Shown here piece after piece: positions 14,640 to 22,272 of a stretch of DNA of 24,097 nt. Every line of letters starts with the position of its first letter. Positions within the stretch are counted from its first letter, which is position 1. Origin of the DNA: a bacterium (GTDB lineage: Bacteria > Desulfobacterota > Anaeroferrophillalia > Anaeroferrophillales > Anaeroferrophillaceae); NCBI GenBank assembly GCA_029940125.1, contig JAOZRP010000006.1, positions 1 to 24,097 on the forward strand, in the 5' to 3' direction. Position numbers and translations under genes: made by a program. The notes beneath the pieces were generated by a model. That model searched no databases. It was given only the letters and a program-made list of their open reading frames with translations, and was not told the origin of the DNA.

Positions 14640-14715
14640 GGTCCCATCGTCTAGTGGCCTAGGATATCGCCCTCTCACGGCGGAGACACGGGTTCGAGTC
14701 CCGTTGGGACTACCA
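14640..14715 (+). tRNA. tRNA-Glu (anticodon CTC)
   Basis: 76 nt including encoded CCA. Acceptor GGTCCCA / TGGGACT with A73; the first pair is G1-U72. The anticodon arm TCGCC-CTCTCAC-GGCGG gives anticodon CTC for GAG codons. The T arm is ACGGG-TTCGAGT-CCCGT. The start was chosen so that position 8-9 is TC and the D arm begins GTCTAG, as in other tRNA-Glu. No terminator is evident just downstream. Confidence 0.96.
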
Positions 14716-14856
14716 AATCACAGCGGTGAGTGATACGCAAGGCGGCAGGAGATTCTTTCAGGTTATGCCGCGGGTGATTGTAGTGCCGTCAGCTTCAGTA
14801 GAACGTTGAAAAAACAGCTTGTTGGGCTAAAAGCTAAAGGCTAAAGGCTGACAGCT

Positions 14857-14882
14857 CATCCGGAAAGGGCCGTTTCCGGATG
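14857..14882. repeat. Palindromic repeat CATCCGGAAA-GGGCCG-TTTCCGGATG
   Basis: Perfect 10-bp arms around a 6-base centre. It is preceded by GGCTAAAAGCTAAAGGCTAAAGGCTGACAGCT-type sequence similar to that before 14464. It lies 27 bp before the rpmH ATG. Confidence 0.9.
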
Positions 14883-14908
14883 GAAACTGGAAAGGTTATA
14901 ATACAAAT

Positions 14909-15043
14909 ATGAAAAGAACATTTCAACCCAGCAACTTGAAAAAGAAAAGGACCCATGGCTTCCGCCGGCGCATGAGCACTGCCGCCGGCCGGCTTATCTT
15001 GAAAAGGAGAAGGCAGAAAGGGAGAAAGCGCCTGACTCCGTAG
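14909..15043 (+). CDS. rpmH: Ribosomal protein L34 (bL34)
   Basis: 44 residues, the normal length. The sequence begins MKRTFQPSNLKKKRTHGFRR and ends KRLTP, with the family's RR-rich middle including GRLILKRRRQKGRKRL. It is a component of the 50S subunit. It starts the rpmH-rnpA-yidD-yidC operon; rnpA begins 5 bp after its stop. A TATAAT at 14897-14902 lies only 6 bp before the ATG, and AAAGG lies about 13 bases upstream, longer than usual spacing. Confidence 0.97.
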   Translation: MKRTFQPSNLKKKRTHGFRRRMSTAAGRLILKRRRQKGRKRLTP

Positions 15044-15048
15044 CCCTT

Positions 15049-15426
15049 ATGAAAAAGCAGGGTTTTTCTCGGCGGGAAAGGATGCTTAAGCGACCGGAAT
15101 TTCTGGAATGTTTTGCCAGGGGCCGGAGAAGAAGCAGCGCCAATTTTTTATTGTTTTTTTTAGATCGAGGAACCGGGCCAGCCCGCGTCGGCATAACCGT
15201 CAGTAAAAAGGTTGGCAACGCGGTGAGAAGAAATCGGTTGAAGCGTTTGATCCGGGAGTTTTTCCGGCTGCACAAGGCGCTCTTTCTTCCGGGAATGGAT
15301 TATTCGCTGGTGGTAAAAAGAAACTGTTCCTTGAATTGTCTTGATGATGTTGATCGGGAATTATCCCCCCTTCTATCGCGAATAAGAAAATCCGGGAATT
15401 GCAAAAAAAACGCGTCAGCATGTTGA
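15049..15426 (+). CDS. rnpA: Ribonuclease P protein component
   Basis: 125 residues, usual length. The N-terminus GFSRRERMLKRPEFLECFARGRR, the central VGITVSKKVGNAVRRNRLKR and RLIREFFR (61-73 region) are the RNase P protein hallmarks; the RNR motif binds the RNA subunit. It helps the RNA subunit trim the 5' leader of pre-tRNAs. It starts 5 bp after rpmH and its end overlaps yidD by 7 bp. No strong ribosome binding site precedes the ATG, so coupling to rpmH is likely. The tail after residue 110 is Lys/Asn-rich and poorly conserved. Confidence 0.95.
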   Translation: MKKQGFSRRERMLKRPEFLECFARGRRRSSANFLLFFLDRGTGPARVGITVSKKVGNAVRRNRLKRLIREFFRLHKALFLPGMDYSLVVKRNCSLNCLDDVDRELSPLLSRIRKSGNCKKNASAC

Positions 15427-15629
15427 TAAGGCTTTATTGTCTGCCAATAAAAGTTTATCAGGTTTTGATATCGCCCTACATGGGTCATTCCTGTCGTTTT
15501 GTTCCTTCCTGTTCCCAGTATGCTCTTGATGCCATTGAACGCTATGGCATCATCCGGGGCACCCTGAAAGCCGGTCTCAGAATCCTGCGCTGCAATCCCT
15601 TTTTTCCCGGCGGCATAGATCCAGCATAA
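15420..15629 (+). CDS. yidD: Membrane protein insertion efficiency factor YidD
   Basis: 69 residues from the ATG at 15420, a start that overlaps the rnpA end by 7 bp; a TTG seven codons earlier is also in frame. Motifs are LISPYMGHSCRFVPSCSQYA, then AIERYGIIRG, then RILRCNPFFPGGIDP, the cysteine-containing pattern of the family. An amphipathic N-terminal helix associates it with the inner membrane, where it aids YidC/Sec insertion. It sits between rnpA and yidC as in most bacteria. Confidence 0.95.
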   Translation: MLIRLYCLPIKVYQVLISPYMGHSCRFVPSCSQYALDAIERYGIIRGTLKAGLRILRCNPFFPGGIDPA

Positions 15630-15692
15630 TAGTGCCTGTAATCACCGATTCGTTATGCCGCAGTCAAAAAGTGATGAACTAAATTTAACAAG

Positions 15693-15707
15693 CCCATCAG
15701 CAATGGG
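15693..15707 (+). promoter_or_regulatory. Small hairpin CCCAT-CAGCA-ATGGG just upstream of the yidC ribosome binding site
   Basis: Perfect 5-bp stem with 5-nt loop, ending 3 bp before the GGAG (15711-15714) that serves yidC. It might influence yidC translation but could be chance at this size. Confidence 0.3.
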
Positions 15708-15719
15708 TATGGAGAAAAC

Positions 15720-17357
15720 ATGGAAAAACGGACCATTCTGGCCATCGCCTTGTCCCTGGCCGTGCTCATGGGTTATCAGTATATTTTCCCCCCCAAAAAA
15801 CCGGTTCCGCAGACAGTTACAGCGGTAAAACAGACATCGCCGTCATCCACTGCCACAACCAAAGAGACGCACCCCGCTTCCGCCCCGGCGTCGGCATCCA
15901 CCGAAAACACCTCGTCGTCACTGCCGTCATCGGCGTCAGCGCCGGTTCCCGAAGTCAAGGGTGAGGACATCACCATCGATTCGGATTTGTATACCTGCGT
16001 CATCAACACGGCCGGGGGGGTAATGAAAAAATTTACCCTGAAGAAATATCGCCGGGACATCGCTCCCGACAGTCCCCAGCTGGAAATGGTGAATGTGGTC
16101 AAGGCTTCCTACCTGCCCCTGGCCGGCAGGATAGCTTTGGGAGACCAGGTTTTCAGTGACCGTCGCTTTCGCTACCAGGCCGATGCCAACGGCTCAAACA
16201 GCCTGAAAATCAGCGACAGGCAGGTGGAGCTCAGGCTCACGCATCCCCTGGAAAACGGCCTGGTTTTGGTAAAAAAGTACGTTTTTTACCCTGGCGAATA
16301 CTATTTCGATCTTTCCTATGAACTCCAGGGCGACAAGGGCGCGAATGCTGCGGTTTCCTCGACCTGCCTGTCCTGGTCCCACGAACTCTTTCCCGGGGTA
16401 AAAAAGAAAAAATCGTACGTGTACAGCGGTCCGGAGGCCTATGTCAACGGGAAGCTGTTCAAGCAGTCGAAGAAGCAGAAGAATATTAAGAAAATGGAGC
16501 TGGAGGGCCAGGTTAACTGGATAGGCTATACCAGCAAGTACTTCCTGGCTGCCATCATGCCCCGGGAGCCGGAGGCGGCCGCCAACGCGGCCGGGGTGAT
16601 TGAGAAGCCGGAATCCACCATTGTGGAAACCGGGATGAAGCTGAAAGGTGCCGGCAGCTTCAGGGTTTTCGTCGGCCCGAAAGAATTTGACTACCTGAAA
16701 AAATTCAACCTGGCCCTGGACAAATCGGTCGATTTCGGCTGGTTCGGGATCATTGCCCGGCCCCTGGTTCAGCTGCTGAAGTTTTTCAACCGCTACCTGC
16801 ACAATTACGGTTTGGCCATTATCCTGGTGACCATCCTGATCAAGCTGGTTTTCTACCCGCTTTCCCAGAAAAGCTACCAGTCCATGAGCAAGATGAAGCT
16901 CATTCAGCCGAAAGTGGCCAAGCTGAAGGAAAAATACAAGGATGACAAGGCCCGGCAGCAGAAGGAAATGATGGATCTGTACCGGACGCACAAGGTGAAT
17001 CCTTTCGGCGGCTGCCTGCCCATCGTCGTGCAGATACCCGTCTTCTTCGGTCTCTACCGGGGCCTGATGGTGGCGATTGAACTGCGGCACGCGCCTTTTT
17101 TCTGGTGGATTCAGGATTTGGCCGCCAAGGATCCCTACTATGTGACCCCGATTTTGATGGGGGTAACCATGCTGCTGCAGCAGAAGATGAGCCCGACGAC
17201 CGGCGATGCCATGCAGGCGAAAATGATGTTGTTCATGCCGATTATCTTCACCTTCATGTTCTTGAACTTCCCGGCCGGCCTGGTGCTGTACTGGCTGGTG
17301 AACAATGTGCTGTCAATCGGCCAGCAGTATATGGTGATGAAGAAAACCGAGGCATGA
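15720..17357 (+). CDS. yidC: Membrane protein insertase YidC
   Basis: 545 residues, typical of Gram-negative YidC. An N-terminal membrane helix (about 5-24) is followed by a Thr/Ser/Ala/Pro linker (about 28-80) and a large periplasmic beta domain (about 85-335). The conserved five-helix insertase core runs from about 345: RYLHNYGLAIILVTILIKL, then MSKMKLIQPKVAKLKEKYKD (cytoplasmic coiled helices), NPFGGCLPIVVQIPVFFGLY, and C-terminal helices ending LYWLVNNVLSIGQQY. The groove Arg lies in the RTHKVNPFGG/IPVFFGLYRG region. It inserts inner membrane proteins alone or with Sec. GGAG sits five bases before the ATG. The stop TGA overlaps the first base pairs of a repeat beginning at 17356. Confidence 0.97.
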   Translation: MEKRTILAIALSLAVLMGYQYIFPPKKPVPQTVTAVKQTSPSSTATTKETHPASAPASASTENTSSSLPSSASAPVPEVKGEDITIDSDLYTCVINTAGGVMKKFTLKKYRRDIAPDSPQLEMVNVVKASYLPLAGRIALGDQVFSDRRFRYQADANGSNSLKISDRQVELRLTHPLENGLVLVKKYVFYPGEYYFDLSYELQGDKGANAAVSSTCLSWSHELFPGVKKKKSYVYSGPEAYVNGKLFKQSKKQKNIKKMELEGQVNWIGYTSKYFLAAIMPREPEAAANAAGVIEKPESTIVETGMKLKGAGSFRVFVGPKEFDYLKKFNLALDKSVDFGWFGIIARPLVQLLKFFNRYLHNYGLAIILVTILIKLVFYPLSQKSYQSMSKMKLIQPKVAKLKEKYKDDKARQQKEMMDLYRTHKVNPFGGCLPIVVQIPVFFGLYRGLMVAIELRHAPFFWWIQDLAAKDPYYVTPILMGVTMLLQQKMSPTTGDAMQAKMMLFMPIIFTFMFLNFPAGLVLYWLVNNVLSIGQQYMVMKKTEA

Positions 17358-17478
17358 TGGCTTCGTAAAGGCTCCATCTTCTTCGTCAGGCTGCAACCTT
17401 CGCTGCTTCAACGTGCAGCAATATGCCCCGTCATCCAGGCTTTGCCTGCCTCGAATATGAAGCTTTTACCGTGCCATC
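17356..17478. repeat. Long imperfect inverted repeat between yidC and jag
   Basis: The 22-bp arms 17356-17377 and 17457-17478 (reverse complemented) agree at 17 positions, sharing GATGGC, TAAA, GCT and CAT. Inside, GCTGCA and TGCAGC pair, as do AGGC and GCCT around TTT, so the whole 123 bp could fold into a branched structure. The left arm begins at the G of the yidC stop codon TGA. It looks like a mobile or dispersed intergenic repeat; no second copy is in the window. Confidence 0.7.
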
Positions 17479-17529
17479 GATTTTGAGACTTATTGCAAGT
17501 CCATCAGTGTTGCAAGGGAGAAAACCCCG

Positions 17530-18411
17530 ATGACCAGGGATTTTGAAGGCAAAAATGTTCAGGATGCGATTGAGAAAGCCTGCCGGCAGTTGAATATTGC
17601 CGCGGACCGGCTGAATTATGAGGTAGTCAGAAAGGAAACCAAAAAGATTCTTGGTTTCCTGGGCGGCAAAACGGCGCTTATCAGGGTGACGGTTGAAGAA
17701 AAGCAAGGCAGCGATCTGGTCAAGGAGCTGATTGATTCCGCTTTTGGCGACCATCTTCGCAAGGAAGCGACAGCTGAACCGGTTGAAAAGGAAGAATCTG
17801 TTGCCGTGACGGTGTCCGAAGAGGAGGTTGAACCGGCTGCCCCGCCGGCCGCGGCGCCGAAAGCTCCACCGCGGGAGACGACGGAACCCGTGAAAAAAAC
17901 CACCGGGATCGCCACCATAGACGTGGAAAAGGTCAAAAAGACCCTGACCGAGATCCTGGACCTGATGGGCGCGCCGGTGCAGTCCATTGAAGTCCGCCGG
18001 GAGCACCATGACTGTCACCTGGTGCTGGAAGAGGACGGGGACCAGGGAATGCTTACCGGCCGCAAGGGCGAGGTGCTGGATGCCCTGCAGTACCTGATGA
18101 ACAAGCTGTACGGGGTCAGGGGCGGACGCATCTACGTGGACTGCGGCGGCTTCCGCTCCCGCCATGAGAACAATATCAAGAAGCTGGCGCTCAAGCTGGC
18201 GGCCAAGGCCAGGAAAACCCGCAAGCCGGTAACCATCAACGCCCTCAACGCCCACGACCGCCGCATTGTCCATCTGCTTATCCAGGAAGACAAAAGCCTG
18301 TATTCACGCAGCAAGGGCGACGGCGAATATAAAAAGATTATTATTTATCCAAAAAGCGGTTATCGCCACCGGGATAGAAACAGGGCAAAAGCGAAAGAAG
18401 TTAAGGCCTGA
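17530..18411 (+). CDS. jag: RNA-binding protein Jag/KhpB (Jag-N, KH and R3H domains)
   Basis: 293 residues. The Jag-N domain (1-about 52) begins with FEGKNVQDAIEKACRQL and contains GFLGGKTALIRV. A variable acidic/Pro-Ala linker follows (about 75-125). The KH domain (about 140-210) holds LTGRKGEVLDALQYL, the GxxG-like loop being GRKG. The R3H domain (about 225-293) ends with RRIVHLLIQEDKSLYSRSKG. KhpB/Jag proteins bind RNA and influence cell elongation and division; in this operon position they are linked to YidC. GGGAG lies nine bases before the ATG. It is separated from yidC by a 170-bp gap that includes the repeat above. Confidence 0.94.
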   Translation: MTRDFEGKNVQDAIEKACRQLNIAADRLNYEVVRKETKKILGFLGGKTALIRVTVEEKQGSDLVKELIDSAFGDHLRKEATAEPVEKEESVAVTVSEEEVEPAAPPAAAPKAPPRETTEPVKKTTGIATIDVEKVKKTLTEILDLMGAPVQSIEVRREHHDCHLVLEEDGDQGMLTGRKGEVLDALQYLMNKLYGVRGGRIYVDCGGFRSRHENNIKKLALKLAAKARKTRKPVTINALNAHDRRIVHLLIQEDKSLYSRSKGDGEYKKIIIYPKSGYRHRDRNRAKAKEVKA

Positions 18412-18423
18412 TGAGCGCAGGTT

Positions 18424-19809
18424 ATGGTTTCCAGTGACACGATTGCCGCCGTCTCAACCCCCGTTGGTGAAGGCGGCATTGCCATTCTTCGCCTGAGCGG
18501 ACCCCGATCCGGGGCCATTCTCAAGGCTCTTTTCTCCCCTCTTCCCGCCAGTTTCACCCCTTTCCATCTCTACCTGGGCATGATCCATGATCCCGGAACC
18601 GGCAGACCTTGTGACCAGGTACTGGCGGTCCGGATGGAGCCGGGCCGTTCCTACACCCGTGAAGAAATGGTGGAAATTCACTGCCACGGCGGCCGCCTGG
18701 TCACCGGGAAAATATTGCAGCTGCTGCTGGACCAGGGGGCCCGGCTGGCGGAGCCGGGGGAATTTACCCGCCGGGCCTTTTTGAACGGCCGCCTGGACCT
18801 GGTGCAGGCGGAGTCGGTTGCCGATGTGATTGCCGCCGGCAGCGAGGAGGCCCTGCAGGTGGCGGTCCGCCAGTTGGCCGGCAGCCTGTCCACCGAGCTG
18901 ACGGATCTGGAGCAGCGGCTGTCCCGCCAGCTGGCCGCCCTGGAAGTGGAGCTTGACCTGCTGGAAGAAGAAGGCCTGTCCCTGGCCACCAGCCGGATGA
19001 CGGTGGAGCTGGAGTCCCTGCGGGACAAGGTAAACCAGTTGCTTGATTCCTATCGGGAAGGCCGGACGCTGGTTGAGGGCCTGCGGGTGGTGCTGGTTGG
19101 CCGTCCCAACGTCGGCAAATCCAGCCTGCTCAACGCCCTGCTGGGTCGGGAGCGGGCCATTGTCACCGAGATTCCCGGAACCACCAGGGATGTGGTCAGC
19201 GAGCGGCTGGCTCTGGGCGGCATGTCGGTGGAAATTGCCGACACCGCCGGGATCTGCCGGCCGGCGGACCCGGTGGAAAAACTGGGGGTTGCCCGGACGG
19301 ATGAATGGATGCAGCGGGCTGACATGGTTATCATGGTGATGGACAACACCCAGGAGCCCACCGGGGAAGACCGCGAGATTTACCGCCGCCTGTCGTCCCG
19401 ACCCCATCTCCTGGTGGTCAACAAGAAAGATCTCCCGCCGGCGGTCACCGAGCAGGAGCGCCGGGAGTTTTTTGCCCCCGCTGCAGTCTCGTTTGTTTAT
19501 ACCGCGGCCCGCCGGAACCAGAGCGACATCAGGGAGTTGAAGGAAAAGCTCCGGGAGATGATCGACCGGGAATTTAAAAAATTCTCCGGGGCGCCGATGG
19601 TCTGCCACCTGCGTCATAAACTCCTGCTGGAAGATATCCAGGGATGCCTGGAGCGCAGCCTGCGGCTGCTTGCCGGTTCCCGGCCGCTGCTGGACATGGT
19701 GGCGGAGGAACTCGGGCAGGCCCGCCTGGCCTTCCTGGAGTTGACCGGCCGGCGCCGGGACGAGGATTTGCTGGACACTATTTTTGCCAATTTCTGCGTG
19801 GGAAAATGA
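18424..19809 (+). CDS. mnmE: tRNA uridine-5-carboxymethylaminomethyl(34) synthesis GTPase MnmE
   Basis: 461 residues, usual length. The N-terminal tetrahydrofolate-binding domain opens MVSSDTIAAVSTPVGEGGIAILRLSG, with GEFTRRAFLNGRLDL at about 112-126. The inserted G domain has GRPNVGKS (226-233), the TT of switch I (near 253), DTAG (273-276) and NKKD (333-336). The C-terminal FCVGK carries the essential Cys458. It works with MnmG to modify U34 of certain tRNAs; mnmG is not in this window. It starts 12 bp after jag and its stop overlaps rsmG by 4 bp (ATGA). Confidence 0.97.
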   Translation: MVSSDTIAAVSTPVGEGGIAILRLSGPRSGAILKALFSPLPASFTPFHLYLGMIHDPGTGRPCDQVLAVRMEPGRSYTREEMVEIHCHGGRLVTGKILQLLLDQGARLAEPGEFTRRAFLNGRLDLVQAESVADVIAAGSEEALQVAVRQLAGSLSTELTDLEQRLSRQLAALEVELDLLEEEGLSLATSRMTVELESLRDKVNQLLDSYREGRTLVEGLRVVLVGRPNVGKSSLLNALLGRERAIVTEIPGTTRDVVSERLALGGMSVEIADTAGICRPADPVEKLGVARTDEWMQRADMVIMVMDNTQEPTGEDREIYRRLSSRPHLLVVNKKDLPPAVTEQERREFFAPAAVSFVYTAARRNQSDIRELKEKLREMIDREFKKFSGAPMVCHLRHKLLLEDIQGCLERSLRLLAGSRPLLDMVAEELGQARLAFLELTGRRRDEDLLDTIFANFCVGK

Positions 19810-20474
19810 AGCAGACTGAAACGGACAGCCTGCGGCGGCTCCTGGTTGACGGCAGTCGGCAGCTGGGCATCGAGCTCGGTGTGGAGCAGCAGGAAGCCCT
19901 GATGGCCTACCTGGAGGCCCTGCAGCAGTGGAACCGGGCCTACAATCTCACCGCAGTCAGGGACAGCCGGGAGATCATCTGCCGCCATTTTCTGGATTCC
20001 TTTGCCTTTTTTTCCTTTCTTGCCGGTCGATCAGGCCCGGTACTTGACCTGGGCACCGGCGCCGGTTTTCCCGGCCTGCCCCTGGCCCTGCTGCTGCCGG
20101 CGCTTCCTTTTCTGCTGGTTGACGCCCGGCGGAAAAAAACCCTGTTTTTGCAGCATGTTGTCAGGCTGCTGGGCCTTGATAATGTTGAAATCCACCATTT
20201 GCATTTGCGGCGGGGAAATGGTAGTACGAAGTTGATAAAACCAGCAGCGGCGCTGGTGAGCCGGGCTGTTTCGGTCAGGGACGAGGTCTTTCCCGTTGCC
20301 GGTGAGCTTCTGGCATCCGGCGGCCAGCTGCTGCTTTCCGCCACCGCTTCGTCGCGGGAGGGCATCGTGGAGGATGTGGCTTCCCATGAGTATTTGCAGC
20401 TGCAGGATATTACTCCCGTTGTCATACCGTTCCTGGAGCAGGAAAGGTACATGATCCAGATTGCCAGGGTGTGA
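19806..20474 (+). CDS. rsmG: 16S rRNA (guanine-527-N7)-methyltransferase RsmG
   Basis: 222 residues from the ATG at 19806, whose TGA overlap with mnmE makes coupling likely; a longer in-frame extension into mnmE is not family-like. N-terminal WNRAYNLTAV (about 42-51), then the SAM-binding motif VLDLGTGAGFPGLPLAL (79-95), then LLVDARRKKTLFLQHV. It methylates G527 of 16S rRNA using S-adenosylmethionine; loss of this enzyme gives low-level streptomycin resistance in other bacteria. It lies directly before parA, as in many genomes. Confidence 0.96.
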   Translation: MKQTETDSLRRLLVDGSRQLGIELGVEQQEALMAYLEALQQWNRAYNLTAVRDSREIICRHFLDSFAFFSFLAGRSGPVLDLGTGAGFPGLPLALLLPALPFLLVDARRKKTLFLQHVVRLLGLDNVEIHHLHLRRGNGSTKLIKPAAALVSRAVSVRDEVFPVAGELLASGGQLLLSATASSREGIVEDVASHEYLQLQDITPVVIPFLEQERYMIQIARV

Positions 20475-20481
20475 TTTTTTC

Positions 20482-21306
20482 ATGGGCAAAATAATTTCCA
20501 TTGCCAACCAGAAAGGCGGCGTCGGCAAGACGACCACAGCGGTCAACCTGGCGGCCTCGCTGGCCATTGCCGAGCGCCGGACGCTCCTGGTTGACCTGGA
20601 TCCCCAGGGGAATGCCACCAGCGGCGTCGGCTATGCCGGCGACGACGCGCAGCGGACCATTTACCAGGCCCTGCTCGGGCTGGCCACGCCGGCAGAGGTT
20701 CTCCAGCAGACGGAATTTTCCTACCTGGACATCATCCCGGCCGATCCCGATCTGATCGGTGCCGAGATGGAGCTGCTGCACTATGAGCGGCGGGAGTTTA
20801 TTCTTGCCGATCGGCTGAGTTCCCTGCGGGAGCGATATGACTATATCCTTATTGACTGCTCCCCTTCCCTGGGATTGCTGACCATCAACGCCCTGGCGGC
20901 GGCCGATACCATTTTGATTCCTCTGCAGAGCGAATACTACGCCATGGAGGGTTTGGGGCAGCTGCTGTTTACCGTGCGGCGGGTCCAGGAAACCCTCAAT
21001 CCCGGGCTCGAGATCGAGGGCATCCTGCTGACCATGATGGACCAGCGGACCACCCTGGCCCGGCAGGTGGAAAAGGAAGTGCGGGAGCATTTCGGCCCCC
21101 TGGTCTACCAGGCGGTCATCCCCCGCAACGTCCGACTCAGCGAGTCGCCCAGCCACGGGAAGCCCATTGCCCTGTACGACGTTTCCTCGACCGGGGCGCA
21201 GGCCTATTTCCAGCTTGCCGATGAATTTATGCGCCGGCAGGCGGCGGGCGGAGCTGACGGCGGCGCGGCCGTCGCGGAAGACCTCGCTGGCAGTCAAACC
21301 GGATAG
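20482..21306 (+). CDS. parA: Chromosome partitioning ATPase ParA (Soj)
   Basis: 274 residues from the ATG at 20482, which begins MGKIISIANQKGGVGKTT; a TTG seven codons earlier is in frame but adds atypical residues. The deviant Walker A is KGGVGKTT (11-18), switch region DLDPQGN (38-44), and Walker B LIDCSPSLG with Asp125. The LSESPSHGKPIALYD segment near the end is typical. ATP-bound dimers bind DNA and pull ParB-parS complexes. The C-terminal tail is Gly/Ala-rich. It starts 7 bp after rsmG; parB follows after 20 bp. Confidence 0.96.
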   Translation: MGKIISIANQKGGVGKTTTAVNLAASLAIAERRTLLVDLDPQGNATSGVGYAGDDAQRTIYQALLGLATPAEVLQQTEFSYLDIIPADPDLIGAEMELLHYERREFILADRLSSLRERYDYILIDCSPSLGLLTINALAAADTILIPLQSEYYAMEGLGQLLFTVRRVQETLNPGLEIEGILLTMMDQRTTLARQVEKEVREHFGPLVYQAVIPRNVRLSESPSHGKPIALYDVSSTGAQAYFQLADEFMRRQAAGGADGGAAVAEDLAGSQTG

Positions 21307-21326
21307 AAATCAGAAAAAAGGTACTC

Positions 21327-22211
21327 ATGGCTGAAAAAAAGAAAGCGTTTACGGTAAAAAGGGGCCTGGGCAAAGGCCTGGGAGCGCTGCTTCCCGCGGC
21401 TGCCGCCCCTGAAAATGAAAAGTTGATCCAATGTTCCGTTTCCTTTATCGAGCCGGACAGCAGGCAGCCCCGCAAGCGGTTTGACCCGGAGAAAATGGCG
21501 GAACTGGTGCGCTCCATCAAGGAAAAAGGGGTGGTGCAGCCGGTGCTGGTCAGGCCGGGGAGCCAGCCGGGCCGCTACCGGCTGGTGGCCGGTGAGCGGC
21601 GCTGGCGGGCGGCGCAGCAGGCGGGAGTCAGCCAGATCCCGGCGCTGGTGCTCACCCTGGACGACCGGCAGGCGGTGGAGATTTCGCTGATTGAGAACCT
21701 GCAGCGGGAAAACCTCAATCCCGTTGAAGAGGCGCAGGGCTACCAGCGCCTGATTGACGAATTTGACTTCAACCATGAGGAGGTCGCCAAGACGCTGGGC
21801 AAGGACCGTTCAACGGTGACCAACATGGTCCGCCTGCTGAACCTGCCGGCCCCGGTTTTGACCCTGATGGAGGAAGGGCGCCTGAGCATGGGTCATGGGC
21901 GGGCTTTGCTGGCTTTGCCGGATGATGAAGGCCGCCAGGCCCTGGCGGAGCAGATTGTCGCCCGCCAGCTTTCCGTGCGCCAGGTGGAGCGTCTGATCCG
22001 CCAGCGCAAAAAAACCGGAGCTGAAGCCAAGGCTCAGCCGGACGAGGCCGCTTCGCTGTATGAAAAAGATCTCTGCGATCGCCTGGGACAGGTCCTGGGC
22101 ACCAGGGTGAATCTTCGCTGGCGGGATAAAAAGCATCAAAAAGGCAGCCTGGAACTTGAATTTTATTCGGCGGAGGAATTGGAACGGCTGGTGGCGCTGT
22201 TGAGCCGCTGA
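21327..22211 (+). CDS. parB: Chromosome partitioning protein ParB (Spo0J)
   Basis: 294 residues, usual length. N-terminal RGLGKGLGALLP (12-23) is the ParA-contacting segment. The CTP-binding domain has RQPRKRFD, GVVQPVLVRP, GERRWRAA (89-96) and ENLQREN (123-129). A helix-turn-helix for parS recognition follows (about 150-172, VAKTLGKDRSTVTNMVRLLNL). A C-terminal dimerisation domain ends the protein. AAAAGG precedes the ATG by five bases. No TGTTTCACGTGAAACA-like parS site was found in the window. Confidence 0.97.
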   Translation: MAEKKKAFTVKRGLGKGLGALLPAAAAPENEKLIQCSVSFIEPDSRQPRKRFDPEKMAELVRSIKEKGVVQPVLVRPGSQPGRYRLVAGERRWRAAQQAGVSQIPALVLTLDDRQAVEISLIENLQRENLNPVEEAQGYQRLIDEFDFNHEEVAKTLGKDRSTVTNMVRLLNLPAPVLTLMEEGRLSMGHGRALLALPDDEGRQALAEQIVARQLSVRQVERLIRQRKKTGAEAKAQPDEAASLYEKDLCDRLGQVLGTRVNLRWRDKKHQKGSLELEFYSAEELERLVALLSR

Positions 22212-22228
22212 GCGGGGGATGTTTTTTG

Positions 22229-22253
22229 CAAAAAGCAAATCGGACACTACTGG
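22229..22253. repeat. Solo end of the element found at 23827-24078 (inverted orientation)
   Basis: Compared with the reverse complement of 23827-23851, 21 of 25 bases agree, including GCAAAAA and the 12-base CGGACACTACTG. It lies in the 61-bp gap between the convergent parB and trmFO genes, beside an ATGTTTTTTGC that also matches 23841-23851. Confidence 0.65.
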
Positions 22254-22272
22254 AATTGCTTAAAGAAAATTT

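Noticed and set aside
18454..19617. 387-codon minus-strand open frame opposite mnmE
   Set aside because: High-GC shadow frame of a certain gene; His/Gln/Pro/Gly-rich translation with no recognisable domain.
20475..22272. parS site near parAB
   Set aside because: No match to the TGTTTCACGTGAAACA palindrome was seen here or elsewhere in the window.
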